A DNA stretch of 64,000 nt from Paragorgia papillata (Eukaryota; Cnidaria; Anthozoa; Scleralcyonacea; Coralliidae). The notes under the pieces were generated by a model that was given only the letters and a program-made list of their open reading frames with translations, had not been told where the DNA came from and searched no databases. Positions 34,107-45,592 of the stretch are shown here, piece after piece. The position numbers were made by a program, and so were the translations under genes. The stretch is from NCBI GenBank assembly GCA_035771165.1, contig JAWNZC010000473.1, forward strand, positions 1,557,001 to 1,621,000, read 5' to 3'. Position 1 is the stretch's first letter. Each line of letters opens with the position of its first letter.

Positions 34107-35045
34107 GTATAATATATTTAACAGTTATTCCATGAGCTCGAGTCGTATATGGGCTCATAGCCAACGAGGCGCTTCGCCGCGAGTTGGCTGTTAGCTCGTA
34201 TACAACGAGAGCGAATGGTATAACTGTTTTATTATATAGCTAAGCATTGTACAAGAGACAAAATTCCAGCGAAATGTTTGAAACAACAAACTTCCGGCAT
34301 AGGCAACTAATACTTCCCTCATGCGTAATGATGCATTCACATGGAGTTTCTCACTGAGCTGTTCGGTAAACAGCTTCGAAATGTTGTATAAATGTTGCTT
34401 GAGAGGAAAAAAAAGGTGTTAAGCAGATCAACAAAAAAGATTAAAAGGTACCTTTATGAAGTCAAAAGGTGGGTCAGTTGTTTATATTAGCGTTGCTGTC
34501 GTGAAAAAGGTTTTGATTTCATGCAAAAATGAAACTGAGAAACACCTTCGGCAGTGAAACTAAATTACTTTAATTGGTTGTTTTTGAAAAAGAACATGCT
34601 TTTTACTACTCCAAATGCTTATCTAAATAAAAAAGTCTCTTTACTGGTGATCTCCTACGAAATGTGTGATTTTAACCGTGAGTTTCTTTGTTTGGCAACA
34701 AATTAATATCAACCCGCTAATTTAGTCGGGTTTTTTTAAGTAAAAATACGTAAGTTTTAGGTGAATTTTACCATTTGACGTGCTAAATTGTGTATTTGTT
34801 AATGTATTTTTACACAATGTTGTTTTTTTATACATTGGTTTGAGGGTGTTGATGTTTTTCTGTATAAAAATCCGTCAATTTCAACTCGTTTCGGCAGTTT
34901 AAAAAAACATGCCGCCATCTTGTTTTTCCTCTACTAGTAGGATATGAGCTGATAGCCTGGTAGTAGGGAACCAATCAGATTACGCAAAAGCTCATATCCG
35001 ATAGCATGCTATATAATAAATATATATATATATATATATATATAT
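34107..35045. repeat. Dispersed element with palindromic ends
   Basis: The first 130 bases form a palindrome (AACAGTTATTCCATGAGCTC ... GTATACAACGAGAGCGAATGG ... AACTGTT) around GGCGCTTCGCCGC. The last 100 contain GGATATGAGC...GCTCATATCC, then a TA microsatellite. Bases 34,440-35,045 are related to 20,930-21,540. Confidence 0.55.
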
Positions 35046-35099
35046 TACTCCTGTAATGATATAATCAATAATTATATCACTCAGTTAACTCACTTATGT

Positions 35100-35400
35100 A
35101 ATAGATACAATATGAGCGGCCGAACTGCATGGGATTTACAATGGCGAGCCGAAGTATCTTTCTTAAACTACGATGAGTTTATACTGTATCATGAATACTT
35201 TGTTTAGCAGTCGTAGAAAAGGCAAAAACAAATTATTTAAACAAGGAAAAAGCTCAATTTGAGCCAATGGGTCCTAATTAGTATGCTGTAAATCGGATAC
35301 AGCATTGATGTTTTATTAATCAATGCTGTATCCGATTTACAACATCTGTTTAAACATTCATTTCATTTGAATTTTCTTCATGAATTATTGAGTAGTTTAA
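35100..35400 (+). repeat. Dispersed repeat, copy B
   Basis: Same family as 14,150-14,340 and 40,540-40,760. The core hairpin is extended here: ATCGGATACAGCATTGATG mirrored around TTTTATTAAT. Confidence 0.7.
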
Positions 35401-35462
35401 CTTTTACTTGAACATTTTCTGTCAACACAACTGATATATATTTTTATGCTTTGTCTACTTAC

Positions 35463-35695
35463 ATTTATTACTTCATAATAATTAAATGCTGGATCAGGAA
35501 CGAGTCTTTCTGGTTTAGTCGTCTTTGTTTCGTTGTTCAATTGACATTTCTTTCTTGCATACATATTCTTGGGTTCTTCCTTTTCAATGTTGATAGATTT
35601 ACATCCTCGGCAGACTTCAGCCAAACACAGATGTCCACAGTCCAATAAACTTTCCACTTCTCGTTCATAGATTAATGATTTGTTCAGGCGATGTT
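35463..35695 (-). CDS. Exon: PAN/apple domain
   Basis: Acceptor TTAACAAG and donor AAT then GTAAGT give a 233-nt exon. Joined to exon 1 it reads ...TRE then HRLNKSLIYEREVESLLDCG, HLCLAEVCRGCKSINIEKEE, KKCQLNNETKTTKPERLVPD and FNYYEV. The cysteine spacing (CGHLCLAEVC.GCKS.N ... CQLN) and the YY ending are typical of PAN/apple modules in cnidarian secreted proteins. The domain mediates protein or carbohydrate binding. No stop or frame break is present. Confidence 0.85.
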
Positions 35696-36079
35696 CTTGT
35701 TAACAAAATAAAACACATCACAAAAGAAAAAGTTGTGCGATTTACCGCATAAAAGAACACCTATTTTTTATGTCAGGCTCAATGGTTCTTATATGTTGGG
35801 TGTGTATAGTGATAAATCAGGCTGATAGCATCTTGACAGGTTCTTATTTATAGGGCAAAAATAATTGTAACTCATCTGGTGTATCTTCATATTAGGAAAG
35901 AGTGGATTTATTACACAGGATTTATTACACTAATTATTGCTCTAAAGAAGGAAATAGACAAAAGAATATAAGTAGTACTATTTTTGGAGCATTGATTTAG
36001 TATTTGTACTCTAATGTCTGTTTTAAAGGTCTGCCCTGTATCTGCATGTGTTCTGAGTAGAACAGGCTGGAGTACATCA

Positions 36080-36462
36080 CAGTGCAGTGCAGTACATTGC
36101 AGTAAATTACAGTGCAGTGCAATGCAGTGCAGTACAGTACAGTACAGTACAGTACAGTACAGTACAGTACAGTACAGTACAGTACAGTACAGTAGTACAG
36201 TACTGTGCCGTGCTTCGCTGCGCACAGTACTCTGCTCTACTCTACCCTACTCTACTCTACTCTACTCTACTCTACTCTACTCTACTCTACTCTACTCTAC
36301 TCTACTCTACTCTACTGAGTGGAGTGGAGTGGAGTGGAGTGGAGTGGAGTGGAGTGGAGTGGAGTGGAGTGGAGTGGAGTGGAGTGGAGTGGAGTGGAGT
36401 GGAGTGGAGTGGAGTGGAGTGGAGTGGAGTGGAGTGGAGTGGAGTGGAGTGGAGTGGAGTGG
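36080..36462 (+). repeat. Three adjacent pentanucleotide microsatellites
   Basis: ACAGT-type units (about 36,080-36,205, starting with CAGTG variants), then CTCTA units (about 36,236-36,315), then GGAGT units (36,316-36,462). CTCTA is the reverse complement of the AGAGT array at 30,095. The block lies in the first intron of the fibrinogen-related gene, 65 bases from its exon 1. Confidence 0.97.
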
Positions 36463-36526
36463 AACAGACAATGGCAGAGAATAAAAAGACGGGAACAGTA
36501 AACTGAAGAAGAGTTGAAGAACATAC

Positions 36527-36671
36527 CACGAGTAAGGGCATACTGTGTCTGTTGAAATCCAACCAATGATCCGGAACACGCGGCCAAAGTTGAAACTATC
36601 ACGAATACCAGTATCCCAAGAGCAAGTCGTCTTGGAAAAAAGCCTTGATTACGCGGTTTTTCAAACGGCAT
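36527..36671 (-). CDS. Exon: signal peptide of the PAN-fibrinogen gene
   Basis: The frame starts MPFEKPRNQGFFPRR, followed by the hydrophobic LALGILVFVIVSTLAACSG and SLVGFQQTQYALTR, and ends at the donor GTATGT with a phase-1 G that completes a codon at the start of the PAN exon. The hydrophobic core with a small-residue cleavage region fits a secretory signal peptide. The ATG at 36,671 was chosen as the first in frame; no upstream exon was found. Confidence 0.75.
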
Positions 36672-37890
36672 TGCCCCCTTTTACAATTTTTTGCCGTATT
36701 ACGGCTCAAAATATCTCTCAATGTCTCCCTCAGTAACCCTCCGTCGAAAGTTCGAGATTCTTCGCCAAATTCACAATCGGATTCTGAAATGAAATTCAAA
36801 ATATTAGTTCTTTAATTTATTCCAGTATGTCTATTTACTCAAATGTTTGGGATTTTATACAATATGCTACCATATGGACTTTGTTTTGTGTTGTATTTTT
36901 TTAGATTGTTATTGAAAAAAAATATAGTTGGCTTAAAGTTATCTTATAACCCATTATGTGTCTCCAGTCTAAAGAAGATACCTTAATTTCCGCATTATAT
37001 TAAAACTTATAAAATTTGAAATTAGAACATGCCAATAAATTTTATTTTTGCTAAAGGAACGATGTTTTCACAATCCGCCTCTAGACGAATGTCGAGATCG
37101 ACTTTCACACGCTTTAACTCAAAGTGGTTTTTATTACAGCGCAATATACTTTTGATAGTGTTAGTATACTTGAATTAGTCTATGTAGCAACACGGGGTTT
37201 TCTATAAGAAGTCCCGCGAAATTCTGCTTCAGTGTGAACCTTATTCAAATCCATCTACTCTCTTCTTCGCTATTGTGCGAACGTAGCCCTGGTGGGACCC
37301 AGATAAATCTAAAGTTTAAAGACTAAAGTAAACGGTTCTATACTTTGAAACATTATTTTATAAATGTCAACTATAGTGATAGAAGAACTTACATTATTAG
37401 TATTGCTATATAGAAAACCAGTCTTCGTTCCTCAAAAACACTATTCGTTATGGAAATTTAGTAAACGCTTCTGGCTTTTAAGTGTGTTGTAGTAATTATC
37501 CTATTTCCTGCTCATAAATATTTGAAAAGGCAGACTGCGCATGTTTCAGAAAATTGACTATAGTTCGAAAATACTGCTTCAAATTTATTGAAACATTTCA
37601 AACGTTGACATAAAATGATTAAATTAAATTAAATTAAACACTAAATAGAATAGAGAATACGTTTGGTTATCTTCCGTACACAATGAATGTAGATGGAGTT
37701 AAAATGCATAATTATGCATGCATGTACATAAAAGCTGTTTTGTAAACATCATTTTTAAAAGTGAAATGCAATACAATTTTTTTTCTTTTTTATATTAAAC
37801 TATATATTATAGCGTAAAGTAGCTTTAATGGAAAATAACTTAAATATTTAGATATTAATGTTTTTGTAATTGGAAATCTTGTCACGTTTA
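36672..37890. other. No gene seen (upstream of the fibrinogen-related gene)
   Basis: AT-rich, with no recognised repeat other than a short TTAAA run at 37,619-37,638. The gene's promoter would lie here, but no core element can be named. Confidence 0.4.
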
Positions 37891-38039
37891 AAAGCTTATC
37901 GTTCTTGAAATACACTGAATTTCTCAACAAAACTTTATTTTACTTACTTTATAATCTACTTTAAGTTTTCGTGTCGATTTGTGTCTAAGGTACATTTTAT
38001 AAAATGTATAACATAATAAATACAAAAGACAAATATTAT

Positions 38040-38400
38040 TCATAATTGTTTTGTTTTACTACCTCCGCCAGAAGGTTATGTTTTTACTTCTGTTTGTTTG
38101 TCTGTCTGCAAATACTATATATCTCAAAAAGAATTGAACCAATTTCGATGTAACTTTGCAAAAACGTTGCCCACATACCAAGCACCAACATATTACATTT
38201 TCGCTTACTTTAGTTAAGAATTGGATAAAAAATAGACTTAACAGATTCATTGTTTTAGATTTGATATTTATCTTAAGGTTTATACGATAAACCAGCTGTG
38301 CACTGAAAGACACGCAAAGTTCGTTATTTCTTTTTCTCCTAAAAACGAATACAATGAAGTATTTTATATTTATACACGTATAGGTCTGCGAATCTAGCCT
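38040..38400 (+). repeat. Dispersed repeat, also at 39,510-40,060
   Basis: TTTTGTTTTACTA, AGAAGGTTATGTTTTTACTT, ATCTCAAAAAG.ATTGAACC and AAACCAGCTGTGCACTGAAA recur in the same order in both copies. The upstream 37,920-37,985 block appears inverted at 39,395-39,460. Confidence 0.8.
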
Positions 38401-39380
38401 GGTTAATAGCGGGATAGCCGTCGTTTCTCTTAATAATCCGCTGGCAGAGGTATGCAGTCTCTGGGTGCCTTTTACTGTGTTTACACTTACGGCAAACGTC
38501 TAGAACATTTACACTAGATTGTTATAATTGCTATTGCAAAACAACAGTCTAAATATATATTGGCTACAAACCGTGTTTTGAATTAATGGAGACATCTGTT
38601 AAGCGCTAAAGTTGTCATTGGTAATACGCTTTGCAGACGCTTCTTTTGATTACTCAAAAATGGCATACTGCACGAGTGATCTTTTTTTGAAATATAAAGC
38701 TAGATCCAAAACCTATGTTTTCCTACCTTTTTAAAGATCTAAAGCCACACGTAATATATCGGAATAAAATCGGAAAGTTTCTAACTGTCGTCGAAAGAAC
38801 AGATGTCCGAAGTTTAAGCTTATATAGTTCTTGAACTAAGCTTTTCGTACATACCGAGCGACAAAGAAGCGAAGTTTATTCGAAAACACCAAAGGCAAAT
38901 ACTTTCTAGTACAGACTACGCAAATAAGATTAATAAGCCAGAAGGTTTTTTGTGATTTGGGTTCTTATTTGTTTTTAACTCATTGTTTGCGTCTTCAGAT
39001 GTTGCTGTTCATCTTATTTATTTTTGTTCGTTTCGTTTCATGTTTACACCTGCATGTTAAACATTCAATTTCCGCGCTTTTAATTAAGTACGTTTTATAA
39101 AAGGGAACCCTAATGTTCCTTGGTCGTATTATTGTTTAAAATGTTGCAACAAAATTGTCTAATTCTCTTTTACTTTCATTCAAATCAACTCAGAAAATTT
39201 CTGCCAAAACAAGCAGGTTATTAAAAAGGGTGTAATGCACTCCTACAGTGCTGGAAGTGCATTACCGCTTTTCTAATTGGACCTCTCAGCAACCGCTCAT
39301 GGACGCGAGCCATTTGGCGTAATGAAATAAAAACAAGTTCAGCTATATACTGATAAATTATACATATATTATACAACGAG
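38401..39380. other. No gene seen
   Basis: Ordinary AT-rich sequence with no motif supporting a gene. Confidence 0.4.
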
Positions 39381-39509
39381 CTCTAAACACAAATAGACAC
39401 GAAAAGTTAAAGTAGATTATAAAGTATAAGTATAAAACAAAGTTTTGTTGAGAAATTCGGTGTAGCTAAATACTTTCCCGTGCAGACTTCACATTAAGTT
39501 AGTAGGTCT

Positions 39510-40060
39510 GTAAAGATAAATGCAACAGAAACTAAAATTCACAATGTTTTGTTTTACTATCCCCATCAGAAAGCTATGTTTTTACTTTTGTTTGTTTGTT
39601 TGTTTGTTTGTTTGTTTGTTTGTTTGTTTGTTTGTTTGTTTGTTTGTTTGTTTGTTTGTTTGTCTGTCTGTTACTAAGATATCTCAAAAAGCATTGAACC
39701 AATTTGCATGCGAAAAGTTTGCCCACAGATCAAAAAACTTTGCCCACAAATCAAAGTTTGCCCACAGATCAAAAAACAGAAAACTTAGTTTTCGTTAAAT
39801 TTAGTTGAGAATTGGATAAAAATTTTATAAACATTTGACAGCACATTCTCCGTGTAAAAGAAAAGAATAAAAAGATACTTAAGTAATTGTGCTCATTGTC
39901 ATTATATTATGCGAACTTTTAAGTGCATATTTAGCTGCATTGTTTATGATTCGATATTTATGTTAAGGTTTATACAATAAACCAGCTGTGCACTGAAAGA
40001 CACGCAAAGTCCATTATTTCTTTTCTTTAAAAACGAGTGCAATGAAGGACTTTATTCAAA
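39510..40060 (+). repeat. Dispersed repeat second copy with TTTG expansion
   Basis: The copy is as at 38,040, but the TTTG stretch has grown to about 19 units (39,587-39,663), and TTTGCCCACA(A/G)ATCAAA is tandemly repeated three times at about 39,716-39,772. Confidence 0.85.
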
Positions 40061-40374
40061 CATGCGTAGATCTGGCAAGCTTGCCTGTTTAGCGTGGCTC
40101 CTTGCTACTAGAATTTCATCCACACGAAATAACTTCTATACTCTAGTACAATTAGGACGAGTTTTTGCTCTTTTGCTCCACTTCCTCAAATTCCCACGCT
40201 TTTTGACCCGGGATGGAATTCATCTCGGTCAACCAGGACGAACACTTTTTTTGCTCCATATAAACCCGGAATGAAATTTATCCCCGGCCACCGCAACATC
40301 CCAGTATACCGGGATCATATAAACTGTAAAAACAGGGGTGTTAAAACAACACACTACACGCGTGCTATATACTT

Positions 40375-40760
40375 ACGCGTCTTATTTAAAAGAACATTAA
40401 AATGATAGAGTAACATATTTGCAGTTTTTGCTTTCCTTGCTTCGTTTTTGAGATATTTCAGTTTGTTTGATATGCAAATTAAATGCCCATAAGGATCGCA
40501 CGCGAATATTTTAACTTACTTATCAAATTCTAAGTGTACATGATGAATACTTTGTTTAAGAGTTGTAAGAAACGTTAGATAAGATCATTTTAACTCAGAA
40601 AAAACTGAATTTGAGCCGCTAGTGTCTAATAACTTTGATAAAACATTGATGTTTTATTAATCAATGTTTGAACAGTATTTACAAACACCTGATTAAACAT
40701 TCATTTCTTTTGAATTTTCCTTATGAATTATTAATGAATTTGATAAAATAACTTAACGTC
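40375..40760 (+). repeat. Two dispersed repeats in tandem
   Basis: 40,378-40,480 matches 24,345-24,470; 40,540-40,760 is copy C of the ACATTGATG-hairpin family. The first repeat reappears inverted at 40,975-41,085, so 40,375-41,110 is a large imperfect inverted unit. Confidence 0.65.
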
Positions 40761-41099
40761 ACTCTTTGCATAATGACTTATATCGCAAAAGATTATATAT
40801 CTTTGTTATTGTCAAACAAAAACACTTAAAATTTACAGACTCTGTTGTAGGAGAAACACTCGCACATGGCTCCTAATTCGCCAAGTGCTTTGGTTCGATA
40901 ATAACAAAGATATAGAACACTTTGCGATAACTCATTATGCAAACTTTGACGTAAAGTTATCTTATAAGTCAAATTTGCATTTCAAACAAACTAAAATATC
41001 TCAAAAACGAAGCATGGAAACGAAAATCTATAAAAAAAAGGTTATATTGTCATTTTAAGTGTTCTTTCAAGTAAGACAAACTTAATTTTCGTTTCATAG

Positions 41100-41740
41100 G
41101 CACTTTAAGTGTGTTGAATCGACACTTACACGCGTGCTTACGTGTTAAACTACAGTGCCGTTAAAACAAGTAGTTTGAAAAAAAACAAAAACACGTAGCA
41201 CGCGTGCTGTTTTAGAGAAATGTGTTAAGTTAACACAATCACGCGTGCTCGCGTGTAAAAACGACACTTGATCAGAAAACCAAGAATTTTAAAACAGCAC
41301 GCTGCACGCGTGTTAATTTACAACAATGTGATACATTGACACAAACACGCGTGTTAAAACGACACCGTTGGGAAAACTAAAGATCATAAAACAGCACGCT
41401 GTGCATGTGTTGTATTACAAGATACACTACAAGAAAACTTAGCGTGTTGTAAGCGTGTTTTAAAAATATTGATGCGTGTTATAAATACACGTAGGCGTAT
41501 TCTAAATACACGTTAGCGTGTTGTGATATCTTACACGTGTTGCGCCGTGTTGTAACAACTCGCCAGAACACACTGACGTGTTGTTATAAACGAATATGCG
41601 TTACAACACGCGTGCAACACGGCTTGCTCCACACAAAGCGTGTTGCAAGCCAGTTAAAAACACACTAGCGTGTAAAAAGTCAGACATTTTGTAACATACT
41701 ATGCGTGTGAAAAGGGAGACATTTTTAACACTATCAGGGG
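41100..41740. repeat. Cluster of ACACG/CGTGT hairpins
   Basis: At least twenty occurrences of GCGTG/CACGC or CGTGT/ACACG occur in 640 bases, many as short inverted pairs (ACACGCGTG, GTGTTAAGTTAACAC, ACACGTAG..GCGTGTT). The sequence between them is AT-rich. There is no ORF or fixed period. Confidence 0.6.
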
Positions 41741-43021
41741 AAGGGGTGGGGGCCGTAAGTAGCTCGACCAATCAAATGCGAGAACAGATTGCCGCCAAAG
41801 GAAGTTTTTCGAAGGAGATCACTGCACCACTGATCTCAATAAAACTGGATGGGGCATGAGGCCGGATTTAGCGTGCCAGTTGTATGGATCGAGCAACTAT
41901 TGTTTGGAAAATGAAGTCAGAATCCCCCATTACTACAGGACCAACTGCACGTTTGAAATGTCGCTATGGAGTTTGTTCTCGTTCATTTTTTTCTTTTCCC
42001 GTTTTTTCCAACCAAAAACACATTATTGTGTCCCGAGGTTCCATCTTCGTATTGATCTACCTACACAATTGCCTGATCGACGCCATTAGTAAGGGACCAA
42101 ATCGACAGTTCGCGAGCTTCATTTTCTGATTCTGTGGAACAATGAGTTACTCGATCCAGTGACCACTACGGCACTACCCAAGGTGGCTGCCAGACAATTA
42201 AGAAAATTTGAACGAATGTAATGACACAAGAAGTACCCAATAAGATTTAAGACGCTAATTTCTTGCATTTGTTTCTATTACTGAGCTACAAAACTTTTAA
42301 ATTTCGTTGCTTTTCTTAAGTGCCGACAACGAAGAAACTTCACGATACTATAAACTGAAAAACAGACTATGAAATCTACGAATAATTCAATTTCAAGTCT
42401 TAAATTGTACCTTTTATAGTAATCTTAATGCCTTAACAATATCTCGTGCTGTGTACTTGCCATCTTTTGACTGTATTTGTTGTTAAACAGTGAAAACTAA
42501 ACGAACCGCCATCTGTTGTTTGCTTTACGGCTTTTCCGACTCCCCGGCACAGCGTACTTATATTCCTCCCTCCGGGATAATCTGACCGTGCTGACGTCAA
42601 GATTGCTTATTTCAGTCAACTTTGGGATTGGGAACAAGTTCTAAGGCCGCAATGGGTCATATGTTCCACTCAGGGCGCTTATATAAGAGCCCTAGTTCTT
42701 TTCCTGGTTCCACCATGTAAGATGGCCATAGGGAATGGCCTATCCAGTTTATATAGAGATCAGTGCACTGCACTCGGATAAGAAGGCAGAGCAGTGGCGT
42801 AGGAAGATGTGAAATAGGGGGGGAGGGCGAAGGCTATAGCAAAGTAAAATTTCTGGCGGGGGGATGGGTAATTTTTGGGTGTCCGGAAAAACGTTACAAA
42901 TTAATATTGACTTTATTTTTTGGCTCTTCGCCTCTAAAATCAACAATGCCATGACCTCGGCCATAACACTAGCAATCAAAGCGGCAGCTATATATATATA
43001 CATATGAAATAGAATGAAACA
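41741..43021. other. No gene; single hAT-type end
   Basis: CAGTGGCGTAGGAAG at about 42,793 followed by a G-rich stretch looks like an isolated hAT left end. ORFs here (41,856-42,129) have no recognisable domain. Confidence 0.35.
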
Positions 43022-43983
43022 TTAAAGGTCAACTATACCTTTGGAGGTTATTTTATTTTCTGTTAAATTCGAAAACGTTTATTCCAAAACCGAAGAAAAA
43101 TTTAAAATCGGTCACTCAGTTCTGTTTTTATGTTCTGTGAAAGATCGAGTTTTGGCCATTTTTCTGAACCATATTTAAACAACGACCGCGTTAAAAGGTA
43201 GTCTGGCACTAGCAAACTTGTGACGTCATACCGGTAAAACAGAGCTCGCTTCGGCAAAAGGCTACAACATTGTCAACATGCTAACCAGGAGAGTTTATCG
43301 AAAAGATACCCGGCCACAAGTTCGCGGACTCCACGACTTATCAAGAATGGCTATGATATTTTAGCTTACCAAACGGTACAGCAGTACAACGGGTTTTCGC
43401 AAGAAAAAAACACTACGCCTAGTATGGAGGGGAAGAAGGGTACGATTAATTTTTGTCTTGATAAGACAAAACTATTGAGTTTTAAACTATTGTATATTGT
43501 TAGTTCTAACTATTGATCTGACAGAAGCCTGGATATATATACAGTGTTCGTCAGAACTGTATAGTTTTGCTTTTGGATCTGCTGCCGTAGCTTCATCTAT
43601 ATCACCTTCTACTTTAAATATCGCAAAACTCACCCAAATACAATTAAGAAGACCCGTTGACAGAGTGTGAAGAAGATATACCTTAAAATGCCCCCAAAAT
43701 AATGCTAATACACGTATTTGCATGAGTATAAATAGGTGGCAAACCAAAGCTCGAACATTGGAATATTTCTGCGGTAATTAGGCAACTTACCGGTATGACG
43801 TCACCGAATATGTAGTACCCATTCTTCTAAACAACTCGGTCGTGCATCAAGAGGTACTTAGAATCTCCCTCCAGTAAGTCATGCGCTTTTACTCCAAATT
43901 CATTTTTTTCTTCAATTTTGCGAAATTAGATGACAACTGCTTTGAAAATATATATAACCTCAAAAGGTATAGTTGACCTTTAA
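43022..43983. mobile_element. 0.96-kb TTAA-flanked TIR element
   Basis: TTAAAGGTCAACTATACCTT begins the left end; the right end is its near-perfect complement, and TTAA is present at both limits (43,022-43,025; 43,980-43,983). TTAA duplications are the mark of piggyBac-type transposition. No transposase is seen inside, so it is non-autonomous. Confidence 0.8.
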
Positions 43984-44395
43984 CTACTTTCTGCCTCAAA
44001 CACTTAATAATAGTTCTAGAAACACGTAATAGTGATGTTGAAGGAATGAAAACCACAGTTGGCAGACTAACCTGAATGTCAGGCTTTTATTTGTTCACAC
44101 CTTCCGCTAAACCCGGCAGCGGGGGCAGAGGTGCGGGCGAGCGAGAAGGCGAGAAAAATAAAGACCTGAGGAAACTCTTATTAAAACCGTCGAGACTCCG
44201 TCATCTCATGGACGGGAGCTCTAATTGGCTGACTAATTGAAGTAAGGATTTTGATTGGTTGCTGATTCAGCATGAAACAAATTAAAGGTGCACCGTCAAG
44301 GTGCACACCGTGACAACTGACAAGGTCATCGCCATTTCTCGAATCTGTTTATCGTCTACGTTTCTGTGACCAGTTCATTTATTTAATCTTTTATT

Positions 44396-44837
44396 ATGTC
44401 GGAAAATCAAACCATAGAAGGATTTTTCGAAACCGCTTTGTTAAATTCGTTGACACATTTCGGCTATGAATCTTTGAAACCAGAACAAACGACGTGCATT
44501 CAAAAGCTCGCTGTTGACAGCCAAGATGTCTTTGCTGTTTTGCCCACTGGTTGTGGTAAAAGTCTGATATATCAGATATTGCCATTTGTGTTCTCTGAAC
44601 TTCATCGACTTCAACATGGCACGGTGAGGAATTTCGTTGTAGCAGGTGGAGACCTTGCGAAAAGCAGTCTACTTGGGGCCTTCGTTCGATGATCAGGGAC
44701 GATGGCTACTGAAGGCGAAGCCGATGCGAAAGTCCAAGTTGTTTATGGCAGTGCTGAACATTGGTTGTCAGAAAAGTGGACCCGTAAGTTACAAAACGGG
44801 AATCTCGGAGCAGTTATTCTAAGTTGTGGATGACTGA
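44396..44837 (+). pseudogene. RecQ-like helicase N-terminal fragment
   Basis: The open frame from 44,396 reads MSENQTIEGFFETALLNSLT and then FGYESLKPEQTTCIQKL, the RecQ Q-motif region. DVFAVLPTGCGKSLIYQ follows, an intact Walker A motif. It ends at TGA near 44,692. Related coding continues in another frame (EGEADAKVQVVYGSAEHWL, then LQNGNLGAVIL) to about 44,837, where the DExH box is reached with a broken frame. Everything downstream, including helicase motifs III-VI, is missing. The protein would normally unwind DNA using ATP. This copy has only motifs 0 and I. Confidence 0.85.
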
Positions 44838-45130
44838 GTTTATACGGTTGAGACGTGTTTATAATTATGTATCAATATATTAAATGGCATAGCTGCATTC
44901 TAAAATTTAAATTCTAAAACTGTATAAAAGAATTCCCAAACTATTGCGTTTGTTTTTAATATAATATTATTAAAACATCAATATCCAGTCGATCCTTTTC
45001 TCCAACGTTCTAGCCTGTGCCACAAAATTATATATTTTATTAATTTAGTCGAAATTATATCAAGGCGGCTATCAAATCGTGTTTATCCTTTATTATGGTG
45101 GAATTTTGAATCAATATATATGTGGCTATA

Positions 45131-45420
45131 GATTGACCAGGCGGAAAGCGTAATCTATTGATGAATATAAGAGTCCAACATAAAACACGAAGCAGTGACA
45201 TTTTTAAAATATTTATTAAGATCTAACGTTTCGTTGTATTACGTACAACATCTTCAGAGACTAAATTACAATCACAGTAAAACTAGATATTTGAATTTAC
45301 ATACAAAAACTAGATATTTGAATTTACATACATGTAATTTACATACATGTATGTAAATTCAAATATCTAGTTTTACTGTGATTGTAATTTAGTCTCTGAA
45401 GATGTTGTACGTAACATATA
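45131..45420. mobile_element. Penelope-derived palindrome with hammerhead-like motif
   Basis: A long inverted repeat: TAGTCTCTGAAGATGTTGTA and its inverse surround ATCTAGTTTTACTGTGATTG arms centred near 45,335-45,345. The minus-strand motif at 45,257-45,228 reads CTGAAGA, a perfect GTTGTA/TACAAC stem, then GAAAC and GTT. ATATATGT lies near both outer limits (about 45,114 and 45,416). Confidence 0.6.
45228..45257 (-). ncRNA. Hammerhead-like motif, second stem sequence
   Basis: The core order is the same as at 2013-2044 (CTGANGA, stem, GAAAC, GTT), but helix II is completely different in sequence (GTTGTA pairing with TACAAC) and the loop is CGTAA. Helix I can start with GUCU pairing AGAU. Confidence 0.45.
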
Positions 45421-45592
45421 TGTATACTCTCAAATTTCTTGGTTTCTTATCGTATTTTCCAATTCTTCGACTTCTTCTCTAGATCGGGTCTAGATACCAT
45501 GGACAAACGCCTTCAATTCGAGCTCGTGTATTTATTGCATTTAGTCTGGGCTAAAACCAGACGCGGAGAAAGACTATATATTTCTGTGGGAT

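Larger units (their letters stand above)
25935..36671 (-). pseudogene. PAN/apple plus fibrinogen-domain secreted protein gene, frame broken
   Basis: Four exons are supported: 36,527-36,671 (signal peptide), 35,463-35,695 (PAN/apple), 29,350-29,722 and 25,935-26,200 (fibrinogen C-terminal domain). All junctions have GT/AG ends, and the phases fit for exons 1-2 and 3-4. Such proteins are extracellular lectin-like recognition molecules, ficolin-like in the domain. The PAN exon ends in phase 0 while the next found exon needs one preceding base, so a short linker exon is probably missing from this model (between 29,722 and 35,463). The third exon is 373 nt and changes frame after QRRM, so the domain cannot be read through. 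It is either a recent pseudogene or a sequence error, since every other part is well conserved. Introns are large and full of repeats. Confidence 0.75.

Noticed and set aside
34706..34738. Rho-independent terminator-like hairpin with T run
   Set aside because: Hairpin AACCCGC..GTCGGGTT plus T run is chance in an AT-rich eukaryotic repeat; no bacterial gene is nearby.
36014..36579. Seven overlapping ORFs of 60-156 codons on both strands
   Set aside because: They are translations of the pentanucleotide arrays (YSTVQ, EWSGV, HSTPL repeats) open in all frames because five-base units cycle through the frames without a stop.
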